From: Anisus vortex
Taxonomy: Eukaryota > Mollusca > Gastropoda > Planorbidae
NCBI GenBank assembly: GCA_949126835.1
Contig: CASBPS010000124.1
Coordinates: 260,501 to 324,500 of the forward strand
Direction of reading: 5' to 3'
DNA length: 64,000 nucleotides
In this document: positions 55,216 to 64,000 of the stretch, in pieces
How the letters are laid out: each line of letters opens with the position of its first letter
Numbering within the stretch: position 1 is the stretch's first letter
Notes under the pieces: model-generated
Database searches by the model: none
What the model saw: the letters and a program-made list of their open reading frames with translations, nothing else
Told to the model about the DNA's origin: nothing
Position numbers and translations under genes: made by a program

Positions 55216-56744
55216 CTATGCAAATAACGATATTATATATTTTAATGTATTCCACAGCTTTAATAGTACCCTAATTGTTTAATGTATTGGTAAGAGCCTA
55301 ATCAACATGGACTCTTTGAAACATTATAAACTATCAAACTATATCTTTCCTTTTTTTTTAAATGATGACACATTTTCACGCTGATTATATTTAATTTCGC
55401 GGCGAATTGGAAAATGGTAACGATTTAAATGCTTTAAAACGGGAATTACAGAAACGCGGATACTAAATAAAAGTCGTCTTGGCTATGACGTCAAAAGAGT
55501 GGTATTGAACGCGATCGCGCTAGATGGGAAATCCAATGACATGCTTTTTTTTCCTTTGGCCCAATTTAAAAGCTATTTTTAGAAATGGTCAGTGGTTTTT
55601 CAAAAAATTTAGGGTCAAGCAGAGGTTCAAAAGAAATGTGATTGATCTAAAACGCATTTTTTCACCAGAATACATCAATAGGACAATTTTCGCAAAAATT
55701 GTTGGGCCCGTTTTCGAGAACGCTGACACAAACACACAAACAAATATTCTCCCAATTTTTTCTTGTTTAATAATATTAGATATAGGTACAATGCGTCCGT
55801 GAATAATGTGGTTGGAAATATCCACTGAGCTATAAATTATAAAAAGAATGGATTAGGCGTGGAAGTAACATTTTTGAGGAGATTTCCGACATTTTGTTTC
55901 TACTGTCACTGATCAATATATACAATTACCGTGAGTTTGTTTATTTATTTAGATGTTTGTTTCTGTTCTACAGTCTCCTAAGGCCGTTTAACTAATTGGG
56001 TTAAAAGTTAAATGTATAAATTGGAAACGTCCTTCAAAATAAAGTTTTATTTTTTCAACAATATTGCTTAATTCGTTAATTTATTTTTTTAAATAAACTC
56101 AGACCTATTACTAATCACCGTACGTTAAGGTTATACAATGCGCGCTGTTTCCAGATGATGTCCCTTTGAAATGCTTTCAAATTTAGTGTGTGTTTCAATA
56201 TCGGGTTTTCCCGTACTACGAAATATTGCTGTATACTTTTTGTATTATTAACTGTTTTTATCGTTTGGTATTTCTTTTTTTTTTTTCTTTTGATAGTATT
56301 ATTGTTAGTTTTATATTATTAATTAGAAGTGGTAAGTTTGGCAGCAACAATTCATAAGCATATTGTCTAAAATGGCTGCAACATAGATTCCGTTCCAATA
56401 TATATTTATAGATAAGTTGCGCAGTAAGTTTTAGACACAATTTTGTTTATATCTGTAAGTGCAGTGGAAATTTTGAGTTTTCCCTTCCTTCTATAGATCA
56501 GTTCATTTCTTCACTTTGCTCAGACCAATTAATGTATTAAGAAAGCGCTATTGCTTATTTTTATAGATCAGTGGAAATATCCCTTCCGCCCCCCCCCCCC
56601 CAATAACCTGTAAAAGGCAAATATTGTAGGCCTACAGGGGGAAAAAAGACTTTCTTGTCATTTTCTTTAAATGTATCAAATGTTTACTAATCAAAGGTCT
56701 ACATTTTTCAATTTTGTTATAAACATTTGTATTTTGTAATCGCT
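55216..56744. other. AT-rich DNA, no gene seen
   Basis: Overlapping frames at 55524-55825 on both strands lack domains. A 14-C run lies near 56588. Confidence 0.5.
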
Positions 56745-56850
56745 TAAGGGAAAAGAAAAGTGTTTCTGTCCAATGTTTATCTGAGAATTGTAACATTTTG
56801 TTATTGTGTTGAATTTCTAAATTAGAATCTTATGTATTAAATTGTAGGCC
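56745..56850 (-). mobile_element. LINE family A internal fragment
   Basis: TGTCCAATGTTTATCTGAGA ... TGTTGAATTTCTAAATTAGA matches 38265-38350 and 20425-20490. Confidence 0.5.
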
Positions 56851-57820
56851 TACCTCATGACTCCATGCATTGTAATATTTGGATTTAACACATATATATA
56901 GCCTATCCGGTTGATTCAAATATTAAGACAGTGATCGGGGTCAGCAGATGTCAGTTGTCTTTTGTTACAATACATCGGAGCACCTGACCGAGGAAAGCGG
57001 GAAGTGTATTTGTGTGTGTGTATTGTCTGTATTGTGTGTCTGTGTGGTGGTATGAATGGAAAGGAACTGACAGGAAAGCTACGTGTCAGTTCTTGAGATG
57101 ACTCTTATTATAGTGCCTTATTTTAGTTCTGTTGGTTGAGTGGAGTGTTGCCGAAGAATTAACATAGGCATATCTATCAAGACGATATTTCGTTTAGGCT
57201 TATTATGTACATGTGTATCCAGGGCCCTCGAGAGAAAAAAAGATGCCGGTACGAGATCTTTTCTGCCCCCCCCCCTCAATTTTAGTTTAGTAATATCTAG
57301 ATGATTTATTTGTTTACGTTTGTTTTATTCATTTTATTTTATATATGATTGAAAAATCATGAATCTTTTTGAAAAGTCTGTGGACCATTTAGTGAAACTG
57401 TCCTAAGTGTTACTATTCACCATTAGAGTGTAATAATTTCAATCACAGCAATAATTAAAATCGGATTATGAATGTTTAAGTGATGAAATTTGAGTATCGG
57501 AGACAAGGAAGGAAAACTGAAGCTGAATGTTGTGTGCTTTTCTATTCAAACAGTCATGTGGCCATATTCATAGTCTACCTAATTGTACACAATTGATATC
57601 AAATTAAAGGGCATACAGATGGCAATAAATGTCTAGATAAATTAGTTAACGAGTGCTTGTTATTATTTTTATAACAAATGTTTGATGAAACTGGATATTC
57701 TAAGATACGTAGGCACACGTAGGTATTACATCTGCCCCCATCCCCAACCTTATCTCTCAAAATAGTATATAAAAAGCCGTTAATTCATGTTACATTTTGT
57801 AATATCATACACTTAGCTTG
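56851..57820. other. Unique DNA with a TG-rich stretch, no gene seen
   Basis: 57005-57055 is a GTGTGTG/TTGTCTG-type repeat. C run at 57268. Confidence 0.45.
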
Positions 57821-57956
57821 GTTGGACTAGAGCGCTTTAAATTGTAGGGGAATAAATGAATTTTCTTTTACTTTTCAACGAAAGAATGGGGTTGTCACTT
57901 ATTTGATGCATATTTTATAATATATGTCAGATTTCGATTAGACAAATACGCCACTG
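57821..57956. repeat. Short repeat ending AAATACGCCACTG
   Basis: Paired with 47722-47876. It directly abuts a LINE family A copy. Confidence 0.65.
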
Positions 57957-58135
57957 CATTCGGGCATTGAATGGGTTGCCTGAACAAACCAGGAAAACCA
58001 GTAACTTAAAATAATTTAAAACAGTAATAATAATGCAAGACCAGACTCGGACCACGGATGATCGTAAGACGCAATAATCTTTATTAAAGAAGGAGTGTCT
58101 GTAAATATGTAGCCTATAAGATAAGATAAGGATTA
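57957..58135 (+). mobile_element. LINE family A copy with ATAAG tail
   Basis: GGGTTGCCTGAACAAACCAG, GACTCGGACCACGGATGATC, GACGCAATAATCTTTATTAA and an ATAAGATAAGATAAG tail. Confidence 0.7.
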
Positions 58136-58639
58136 GAACGATCTATGTCATGTCTGATTGTTGCATATTATTTTGTAGAAAGTTGTGTGAATGTGTATTA
58201 TATGCTAATTTTGGTTTTAGGGTACAGAGAAAAGTTATGTTCCTATTAGTCTTAGAGCTAGGTACATAGGGCCTATATGTATATATAACTAGTGGGTTTT
58301 TTAAGGTCCGGTATTATAGCAGACTGAAGAAAAAAACAACAACCTGACATTTACACCGAGGTGGGGATACAGGTAAGGTGTCCTGTATTTTTTAAAAGGT
58401 ACCGTATCTTCCACGCCTTTTCCATTCACGCTCTCCCACCAAGTGTAACTTGATAGCGTGGAATGTGAATGAAAGGGATGGACAGCGCCTGGTTCTATCA
58501 ATGACATTTTAAATTTGCCGGTCCTACTTGCAACATGAACAGAATTAATAGCCTGTAACAAATACCCCCTTTTACCCAGCGTAGCAACTGCGTATGGGTA
58601 TGTTTAGAAATATATGGGCTAAAGTTATCTTGAACAAGA
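58136..58639. other. Unique DNA, no gene seen
   Basis: The 86-codon minus frame at 58301-58561 has no recognisable domain. Confidence 0.45.
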
Positions 58640-58890
58640 TTCCACGACAACTCGTCTACAGATTTTTCGTCTACGACACTTCGTCTACAGAAAGTAGGTC
58701 AACCGACATTAAGTCTACTGCGACAACTCGTCTAACGACACTTCGTCTACCGACAATTGGTCTAATGCGACACTTTGTCTACAGACACTTCGTCTACCGC
58801 GACATTTGGGATACCAGACGATTCGTCTACCACGACAGTTCGTCTACGGACACTTCGTCTACCGCGACAGTACGTCTACCAGACTTTAAA
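58640..58890. repeat. 17-bp minisatellite, left part
   Basis: Degenerate units GACACTTCGTCTACCGC / GACAGTTCGTCTACCAC. The same array, same orientation, continues at 63808-63925 beyond the LINE. Confidence 0.85.
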
Positions 58891-58920
58891 CCTCACTTCA
58901 CCGGAGTGATCGAATCGAGA

Positions 58921-60338
58921 CTAATCTCTTAGGATTCGGAGGACAAACACACTTGTACTACGTAGCACAACCAGGTTACCATAAAGGGATGGTGCAAACT
59001 GTTGACCATTCCCATCTTCTCTTTCCTCCTGCAAGGCAGGGCAGTCTAAAAGCAAATGCTCGAGCATCTCTTCTGCTTCAAAGCAGTGTCGGCACCGCGA
59101 ATCGAAATTGGGCCTAAATCGTCCGAAATAGGCACCAATAGGGCAGTGTTCTGCACATAACTGGGCTATCGTAGCCTGTTCTCTCCTGCGGAGCTTCCAC
59201 CACGGATCAGCTCGATTTATCCGTTTAGTTGCTGCCACACACCTTGACCCTTGTCAGATTCGTCCCAGTTCTTTAACCATTGTCTTGTCTCCCACTCACG
59301 GATCGTTCTGCGGGCACTTGCAATGGTGGATGGACCATCTGAAGTGGGTACCAGGGCTCTCTTCTGGGCCAAGGCATCCACTATCTCATTGCCAGCGACT
59401 CCTGCATGACCTGGAATCCACTGCAGAATGACCTTCACCTCGTACCTGAGGATCAGGTCGGAAATAGCAGCCAACAGTCGGACAAGCAGATCGGACCATG
59501 ACCCCAAGCCGTCGATGGCTTGGAGTACTGAAAGCGCATCAGTGAGGATTACCACATCAGCACGAGCAGCTGGTGTGTCTTCGAACGTTTTCCCAATTGC
59601 CACCACAGCAATTCTGATGGCTTCCATCTCCGCATCAAAGATGCAGATTCCACCACATGGCCCACTTAGCTCAGCCCGTTTTTCTTCTGCCTTCGGGTAC
59701 GACACAAGAGCACCATACCCAGAACGCGCTTCGGTCCCACTGATCGCGCTCCTATCAGTGTATGCCTCAACAAATCCCGAGTATGCCCGTACCGTCCTTA
59801 GAGCAGCTGCGCGCCTCTCAGTCAGGCCAGCGCTGGGTCCGACTGCTTCCATCAGGTTCGTTCGTATCTCTGGTAGGTTGAAAGATAGGTGAGAAGGAGG
59901 TTCCACTCCCGTCCGCAGTGGCATGCGGTCGACCGGGAGTCCGATCTCTGCGCTGAGCTTCAATGCATGGTGCATGGAGGACTGCAGTGAGATCCGTGCT
60001 CTACCCACCCAGAAATCTACGAGCCTCCTGAGAGGCGAACTTTCCTCCAACCGTTTATACCGCTCGTATGCAGTAATGACGGCCCTTTTCCTTCTCCCAT
60101 TCATAGGCGGCACGTTTGCCATGATTTCAACAGCCGATGTTGGGGCGGTTCGGAACGTTCCACATATTAGTCTGACGTCTTGGTTTTGTACAGAGTCCAA
60201 CGTCTTCAAAACAGTATCAGACGCATAGACTTGCACCGGGAGGCTGTAATCGATCTGAGATATTACCGCTCCTAGGTAAAGATGTCTCAACACACTCGCG
60301 CCTTGCACCCCAGCCAGTACTGGCCAGTCTCTTGACAA
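58921..60338 (-). pseudogene. RNase H and C-terminal finger of the I-like LINE
   Basis: 60338-59217 covers the RT thumb (LYLGAVISQIDYSLPV, MNGRRKRAVITAYERY) and an RNase H domain: AYTDRSAISGTEARSGYGAL (Gly of TDGS replaced by Arg), FDAEMEAIRIAV, VILTDALSVLQAI and LQWIPGHAGVAGNEIVDALA. A frameshift leads into 59238-58921, with PIGAYFGRFRPNFDSRC, RHCFEAEEMLEHLLLDC and a stop at 58921. All four RNase H acidic/His positions appear intact. Confidence 0.85.
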
Positions 60339-60339
60339 T

Positions 60340-61890
60340 GTTCAGCTTAGAAGAAGCTTTCTCTTGGACTAACCTCACATGGTCATACATAGTTAGCTTT
60401 CGGTACAGTGTCACTCCGAGATAGACCGGCTTCTGGTCGCATGCCAGGGCGCGGCCGTCAATGTTCAGCTCGATCGGCTCCTTGAGGATATCGATTCCGA
60501 GGGTAAAGAGCGAGTAAACTGTTTTTAGGCAGTTTACTTCCATACCCCAAAGCTTGGCGTAACAGGCTACTGCGTTCAAATCCTGCTGGAGGGCCCGCTC
60601 GAGAGCACGCGCTTCCCTCCCGGTCGACCAGACCACAAGATCGTCTGCGAAAAGCAGCGACGAGCTTCCCAGATAGTTCGGCAGGTCATTGATAAAAGCC
60701 AGGAACAATGTACAGGACAGTGCTGAGCCCTGGGGCAATCCTTGCTCCAGGACGCGCTTCTGAGAAACTGCTTTCCCGTAACGAGTTGCAACAGTTCTTC
60801 GGGATAAGAACCCTTTGATCCAATTGTACAATACATGTTAGAGGCTATTCCTAGCCTCTGTAGCTTCAACAACAACTCCGGCCGCCAGACCTTGTCATAG
60901 GCCTGTTTAAAATCCAGCTTTCGGCCTGACCCGGGTCTTTACTCCTCTTCAAGATGGGTACCACCAAGGCCTCTCTCCACTGTTTCGGTAGGACACCTTC
61001 AGACCATGTTCGGTTTACGAGCTCCAAGAGTTTGCCCTTGCCAACAGCCCCAAGGTGAGTGATCAGCTCGTTGCTAATCCCATCCAGCCCTGGGGCCTTC
61101 TTCGCTTTGCACCGTCTCAAAACATACTCCAGTTCTTGCCGAGTAAAGGGCACCGTGAATGTGCTAGCCTTACCCTCTCCCGTCATGTGGCGTTCGTTTG
61201 CCTTCCGGACTTTATCAAGTTCAGCAGACACACTCGTTCTTCCACCCAGTTTTCCGACACTTACGAAGTGACGGTTGAGCATCTCAGCCCGCTTGGTATC
61301 CGATACCATGGGGCCTGCCCCTGCTCTTGCCAACGAAGCTGGTGCTCTGCTAGCTACCTCAGCTCGCTCAAGGTGGTTGATTAGGTTCCATGCCTGCCGG
61401 CTTTCCGCAAGGTCCAATCCAGCACATGTATCAGTCCATTTCGACAACTTTGCCTCCGCGATAGCCCCTTTCACTTCCGCCGTTAAACGGTTGTACTCTC
61501 GACGGCTCTCGGCCGTCTTCCGCCTGCTCGCGAGCTTGCGAGCAGCCCTCCTTTTGCGGACCAACTCTCCTAGGGCTTTTGTCCAAAACGGTCTGAACTT
61601 GCGCTTCTCATGAGACCTTGGTATCGTCTTTCTGGCAACCCCTAGTATGGCTTTAACCATCGTACCATACACTGAGTCGATAGACCCAAACTCGATAAGC
61701 ACTTCTTCAAGAGCGCGATCGGTGCGCACTCTGTACTCGTCCCATCGTGCCTTCGAGTAGATCCACTTCCTGGGCCCGGAAGGTTCACTGCTTGCTTTTC
61801 CTATATTGATAGTGACCAAAACGTTCAAGTGATCACTCCCAACGTCACCCAAGACTTCCATAGAGGTGCTAGCAGCCAGATCAGCACTCA
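60340..61890 (-). pseudogene. Reverse transcriptase of the I-like LINE, internally deleted
   Basis: 61891-60866 carries the pre-RT linker and early RT blocks (KAKKAPGLDGISNELI, LPKQWREALVVPILKRSKDP). At about 60920 the sequence jumps from GQAES to LDFKQAYDKVWRPELL. About 75 residues that normally lie between (FRPISLT... to the D1 motif) are missing, and the frame shifts. Later blocks are present: GLPQGSALSCTLFLAFINDL, LLFADDLVVWST (catalytic FADD intact) and YLGVTLYRKLT. Several frames are used. Confidence 0.82.
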
Positions 61891-62544
61891 CGAGCGTGAG
61901 ATCCGGCCTCTATTCACTGCCATTTCCCGTGTGGAAAAAGGTAGGTGGGGTATCGGTACCTTGTAATCGGATCAGCGTCGTGCTGTTGCATAGCTCCTCC
62001 ACCAGACGTCCTGAATTGTTGGCGATAGCATAGCCCCAGGCCTGTGCCGCCGCATTGAAATCACCGCCGATACAAGTGCGGGAAAGATGTGCCTCCACGG
62101 TTAGGTCCAAATCTTTCTTTGGAGGGTTGTAGACGTTGGTCAGGGTGTAAGCTTTCCCATTCTTCAACACCTCCAGGATTAGGAAATCGGTCTTGCAGCT
62201 GCCCATTCTGCGGTTCACTACTCGAGCTTGTAGTGAACTTCGGACAAGGGTTGCCAGCCTTCCACTGCCTCCCAAGCAGCAGGTTTATCGGAAGACCGTA
62301 TAACCCGAAAAGGACGCCACCCCTTCCTCCCTATTTTGCACTCCTGGAACATTGTTACGTCAAAATCATACTCATGCAAGAGTTTTAGGATCTCTAGAGA
62401 CTTGGGGATCAGGCCAAACACGTTCAGGTGCATCACCCGGAGCTGGGCGCTCTTTTGGTGTGAGCCTTTGAATAGGTCATGTCTACCGTCGGGCTTCCTC
62501 CGCTTTCGCTGGGAGCAGAAATATATAGTGCAACGCCTGTTCAC
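61866..62544 (-). pseudogene. AP endonuclease of the I-like LINE
   Basis: Two frames cover it (62544-62218, 62275-61910). Motifs are LRVMHLNVFGLIPKSLEIL, VTMFQECKIG (catalytic Glu), TLTNVYNPPK, CIGGDFNAAAQAWGY and, after a TAG at 61910, RPDLTLVSADLA and VGSDHLNVLV (SDH). A frameshift lies near 62240. All three active-site signatures survive. Confidence 0.82.
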
Positions 62545-62640
62545 TCAAGAAACCCGCTCGCGGGCCCCTCTAGTCTGGCTACACGAAGTCCCTAGGTGGG
62601 GCTTGTCGGATCTGTGCTCCGTTACACTATATGCAGAAGT
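62545..62640 (-). repeat. I-like LINE 5' module 1
   Basis: Contains CCCGCTCGCGGG, CTACACGAAGTCCCTA, then CTTGTCGGATCTGTGCTCCG and TTACACT. Related modules lie at 62866-62980 and 63664-63780. Confidence 0.75.
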
Positions 62641-63330
62641 CACCTTCGGGGATTGGCAGAACGCGGTCTTATTGTGACTAACCTGACCACCCAAAGTGGG
62701 ATTCCCCCGATGTATGTCATGTAAACAGGGACACAGGCATCCACCAGCCCTGGTTTTACTGCCATTACGTAGGCCCCTTTGGCCTCCAGTCTTCCATGAA
62801 TACTCCCGTCTAGAGCGGCTAGATTCACTGGCTGGCTAGCAGCTGCTTTTCTGCTTCTTCTGGAAACAGAGTCCTATCGTGTGTTGCCTTTTTAACCCGG
62901 GAATCCCACGAACGGGCCTCTCCAGTCCGGCTACACGAAGTTCCTAGTTGGAACTTGTCAGATCTGTGAACCGCTTGGCAGAGGGTGACTTTCGACTGTT
63001 GCTTGGCAACAACAGCGCCCGGGGCTTCACCATTCCCAGACTTTGCTTTTCCCGTACGGAGAGAGATAGTGTGTGCCTTGGACCCTGCAATGGCAGTCCT
63101 GCTCTAAAAGGTTCACCTGCCAAAACCTCTACCCTCCTATGAGCGGTCCCACTTCCTGAGACTTCAGAACCGCGTGGTTCTTCTCCATCCGAGACGGAGG
63201 CTGGAATCTGACAGATCACGTTGGTCGCGGATATATCGATCAATGCCCCAACGCGACTTGGCAAGTGACTGGGGCAGCTCAACTGAGTAATACCCTGACT
63301 CGGGTATTTCGTTTCAGTTGTACAAGCCAT
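62640..63330 (-). other. Possible ORF1 remnant of the I-like LINE
   Basis: Two open stretches (63330-62944, starting MACTTETKYPSQGITQLSCP, and 62828-62640) lie where ORF1 should be. No CCHC knuckles or coiled coil were seen. Module 2 (62866-62980) partly overlaps. Assignment rests on position only. Confidence 0.35.
62866..62980 (-). repeat. I-like LINE 5' module 2
   Basis: GAGTCCTATCGTGTGTTGCC, AACCCGGGAATCCC, GGCTACACGAAGTTCCTAG, CTTGTCAGATCTGTG. The stem-like element reads CCCACGAACGGG. Confidence 0.75.
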
Positions 63331-63663
63331 GTTTTATTGTCTGCTCCAGAGGGAACGATCGCCCAGGGGGGGCTAAAGTGACGTAGCAAAACAAACGATC
63401 GGCAATGCCTCTGCCGCACTACCTGCAAGACCCACAGTAAAGGTTCAAGTCAACTGTTTGCTGGTGTTTGGCCTCAATGTCGCTGAGGTACGTTTAGCAC
63501 GACTTTCTCCTAAAGTCTGAGCTAGCCATCACAGGACAACTGGCTGCAACGCTGCAGTATTGGAAACTAGCTCCATTGCGTTGGACCATAATCTACTACT
63601 GTGGAGGCTAGGAGACTGACACTCCCCAGCCGGGAAGGGCTGGAGTCCTAAGTTATTAGCCGG

Positions 63664-63780
63664 AGCAGAGTCCTATCGTGCATTGCTTTTTCACCCGGGA
63701 ATCCCGCATGCGGGCCTCACCAGTCCAGCTACACGACGTTCCTATGTGGAACTTTTCGGATCTGTGCTCCGTTACACTGA
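63664..63780 (-). repeat. I-like LINE 5' module 3
   Basis: GAGTCCTATCGTGCATTGCT, CACCCGGGAATCCC, perfect palindrome CCCGCATGCGGG, then AGCTACACGACGTTCC and TTCGGATCTGTGCTCCGTTA. Confidence 0.75.
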
Positions 63781-63807
63781 GTCACCGCTGTTAGGTTACG
63801 TAGTTTC

Positions 63808-63925
63808 GACCCAGAGTTCGTCTAACTGACAATTCGTCTACCACGACAGTTAGTCTACCAACATTTCTTCTACCGCGACACTTCGTTTACCACAACAGTC
63901 TACGACTACTGACAGTTTGTCTACC
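63808..63925. repeat. 17-bp minisatellite, right part
   Basis: GACAATTCGTCTACCACGAC and similar units, in the same orientation as 58640-58890. The last 75 bp of the window degrade into AT-rich DNA. Confidence 0.8.
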
Positions 63926-64000
63926 GACTCTTCATCAACCGACATTTTGACAAACTTCTACCAATTTTTTTACCACCAATAGGTCGATTAGAAATAAAAT

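Larger units (their letters stand above)
58886..63800 (-). mobile_element. I/nimbus-like LINE with RNase H, decayed
   Basis: About 4.9 kb on the minus strand, distinctly GC-richer than its surroundings. 5' to 3': leader with three repeated modules, possible ORF1 remnant, AP endonuclease, reverse transcriptase, RNase H, C-terminal Cys/His finger, and a 3' UTR of only about 35 bp. RNase H plus AP endonuclease places it in the I/R1/nimbus group. Frameshifts, a TAG near 61910, and an internal RT deletion near 60920 make it inactive. Both ends touch the same 17-bp minisatellite. Confidence 0.85.

Noticed and set aside
55524..55825. Overlapping 92- and 78-codon frames on both strands
   Set aside because: Mutually antisense, no domain and no supporting context.
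62545..63780. Hammerhead ribozyme in the LINE 5' modules
   Set aside because: I looked for the CTGANGA...GAAA core and did not find it. Other ribozyme folds cannot be excluded by eye.

Overview
The window looks like intergenic or heterochromatic DNA from an invertebrate animal, most likely a mollusc and probably a gastropod. This rests on strong AT richness, spliceosomal introns, THAP, SWIM, piggyBac, hAT, RTE and Helitron remnants, and a tRNA-derived SINE whose core resembles one I remember from gastropod genomes. I could not run any search, so the taxon is an inference. No intact host protein-coding gene was recognised. Nearly everything that can be named is a mobile element or its remains, or tandem-repeat DNA.

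Layout. 1-8.1 kb is a cluster of unrelated tandem arrays: about 63 bp, 62 bp, 36 bp (with a 12-unit higher-order repeat), 66 bp and 58 bp. A 622-bp solo LTR has inserted cleanly into one of them. 8-15 kb is AT-rich with a hAT-like fragment, SINE pieces and a pogo-like transposase tail with a PHD-type finger next to a 27-bp minisatellite. 15.1-19.05 kb is a decayed LTR retrotransposon on the minus strand whose pol domains run PR-INT-RT-RNaseH, the Gmr1-type order rather than the usual Ty3/gypsy order. 19-28 kb holds a 5'-truncated LINE copy, a five-unit array of a 480-bp element with inverted-repeat ends, and a SINE that shares the LINE's 3' tail hairpin. 28.3-30.4 kb is a dead piggyBac element with a 5' intron. 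31.1-34.3 kb is a near full-length, dead RTE-type LINE.

35-48 kb holds a THAP fragment, a 1.16-kb foldback element, a two-exon THAP pseudogene, a possible endogenous CRESS-DNA-virus remnant (convergent Rep-like and capsid-like pieces), a two-exon SWIM zinc-finger pseudogene, and a structurally complete but coding-dead hAT element with a perfect 8-bp target-site duplication. 50-55 kb holds a Helitron N-terminal remnant split by a LINE, a degenerate tRNA-Phe gene and two SINE families. 58.6-63.9 kb is an I/nimbus-like LINE with RNase H, sitting inside a 17-bp minisatellite that continues on both sides.

How the parts relate. One LINE family (called family A here) left at least eight short 3' copies and plausibly mobilised the SINE at 24.6 kb, because both end in the same stem-loop tail. 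Most coding remnants are broken by stop codons and frameshifts, so the region has been a passive sink for insertions. The most unusual items are the Gmr1-like order, the LINE/SINE shared tail, the tandem MITE-like array with alternating A/B units, the higher-order 36-bp array, and the virus-like convergent gene pair.
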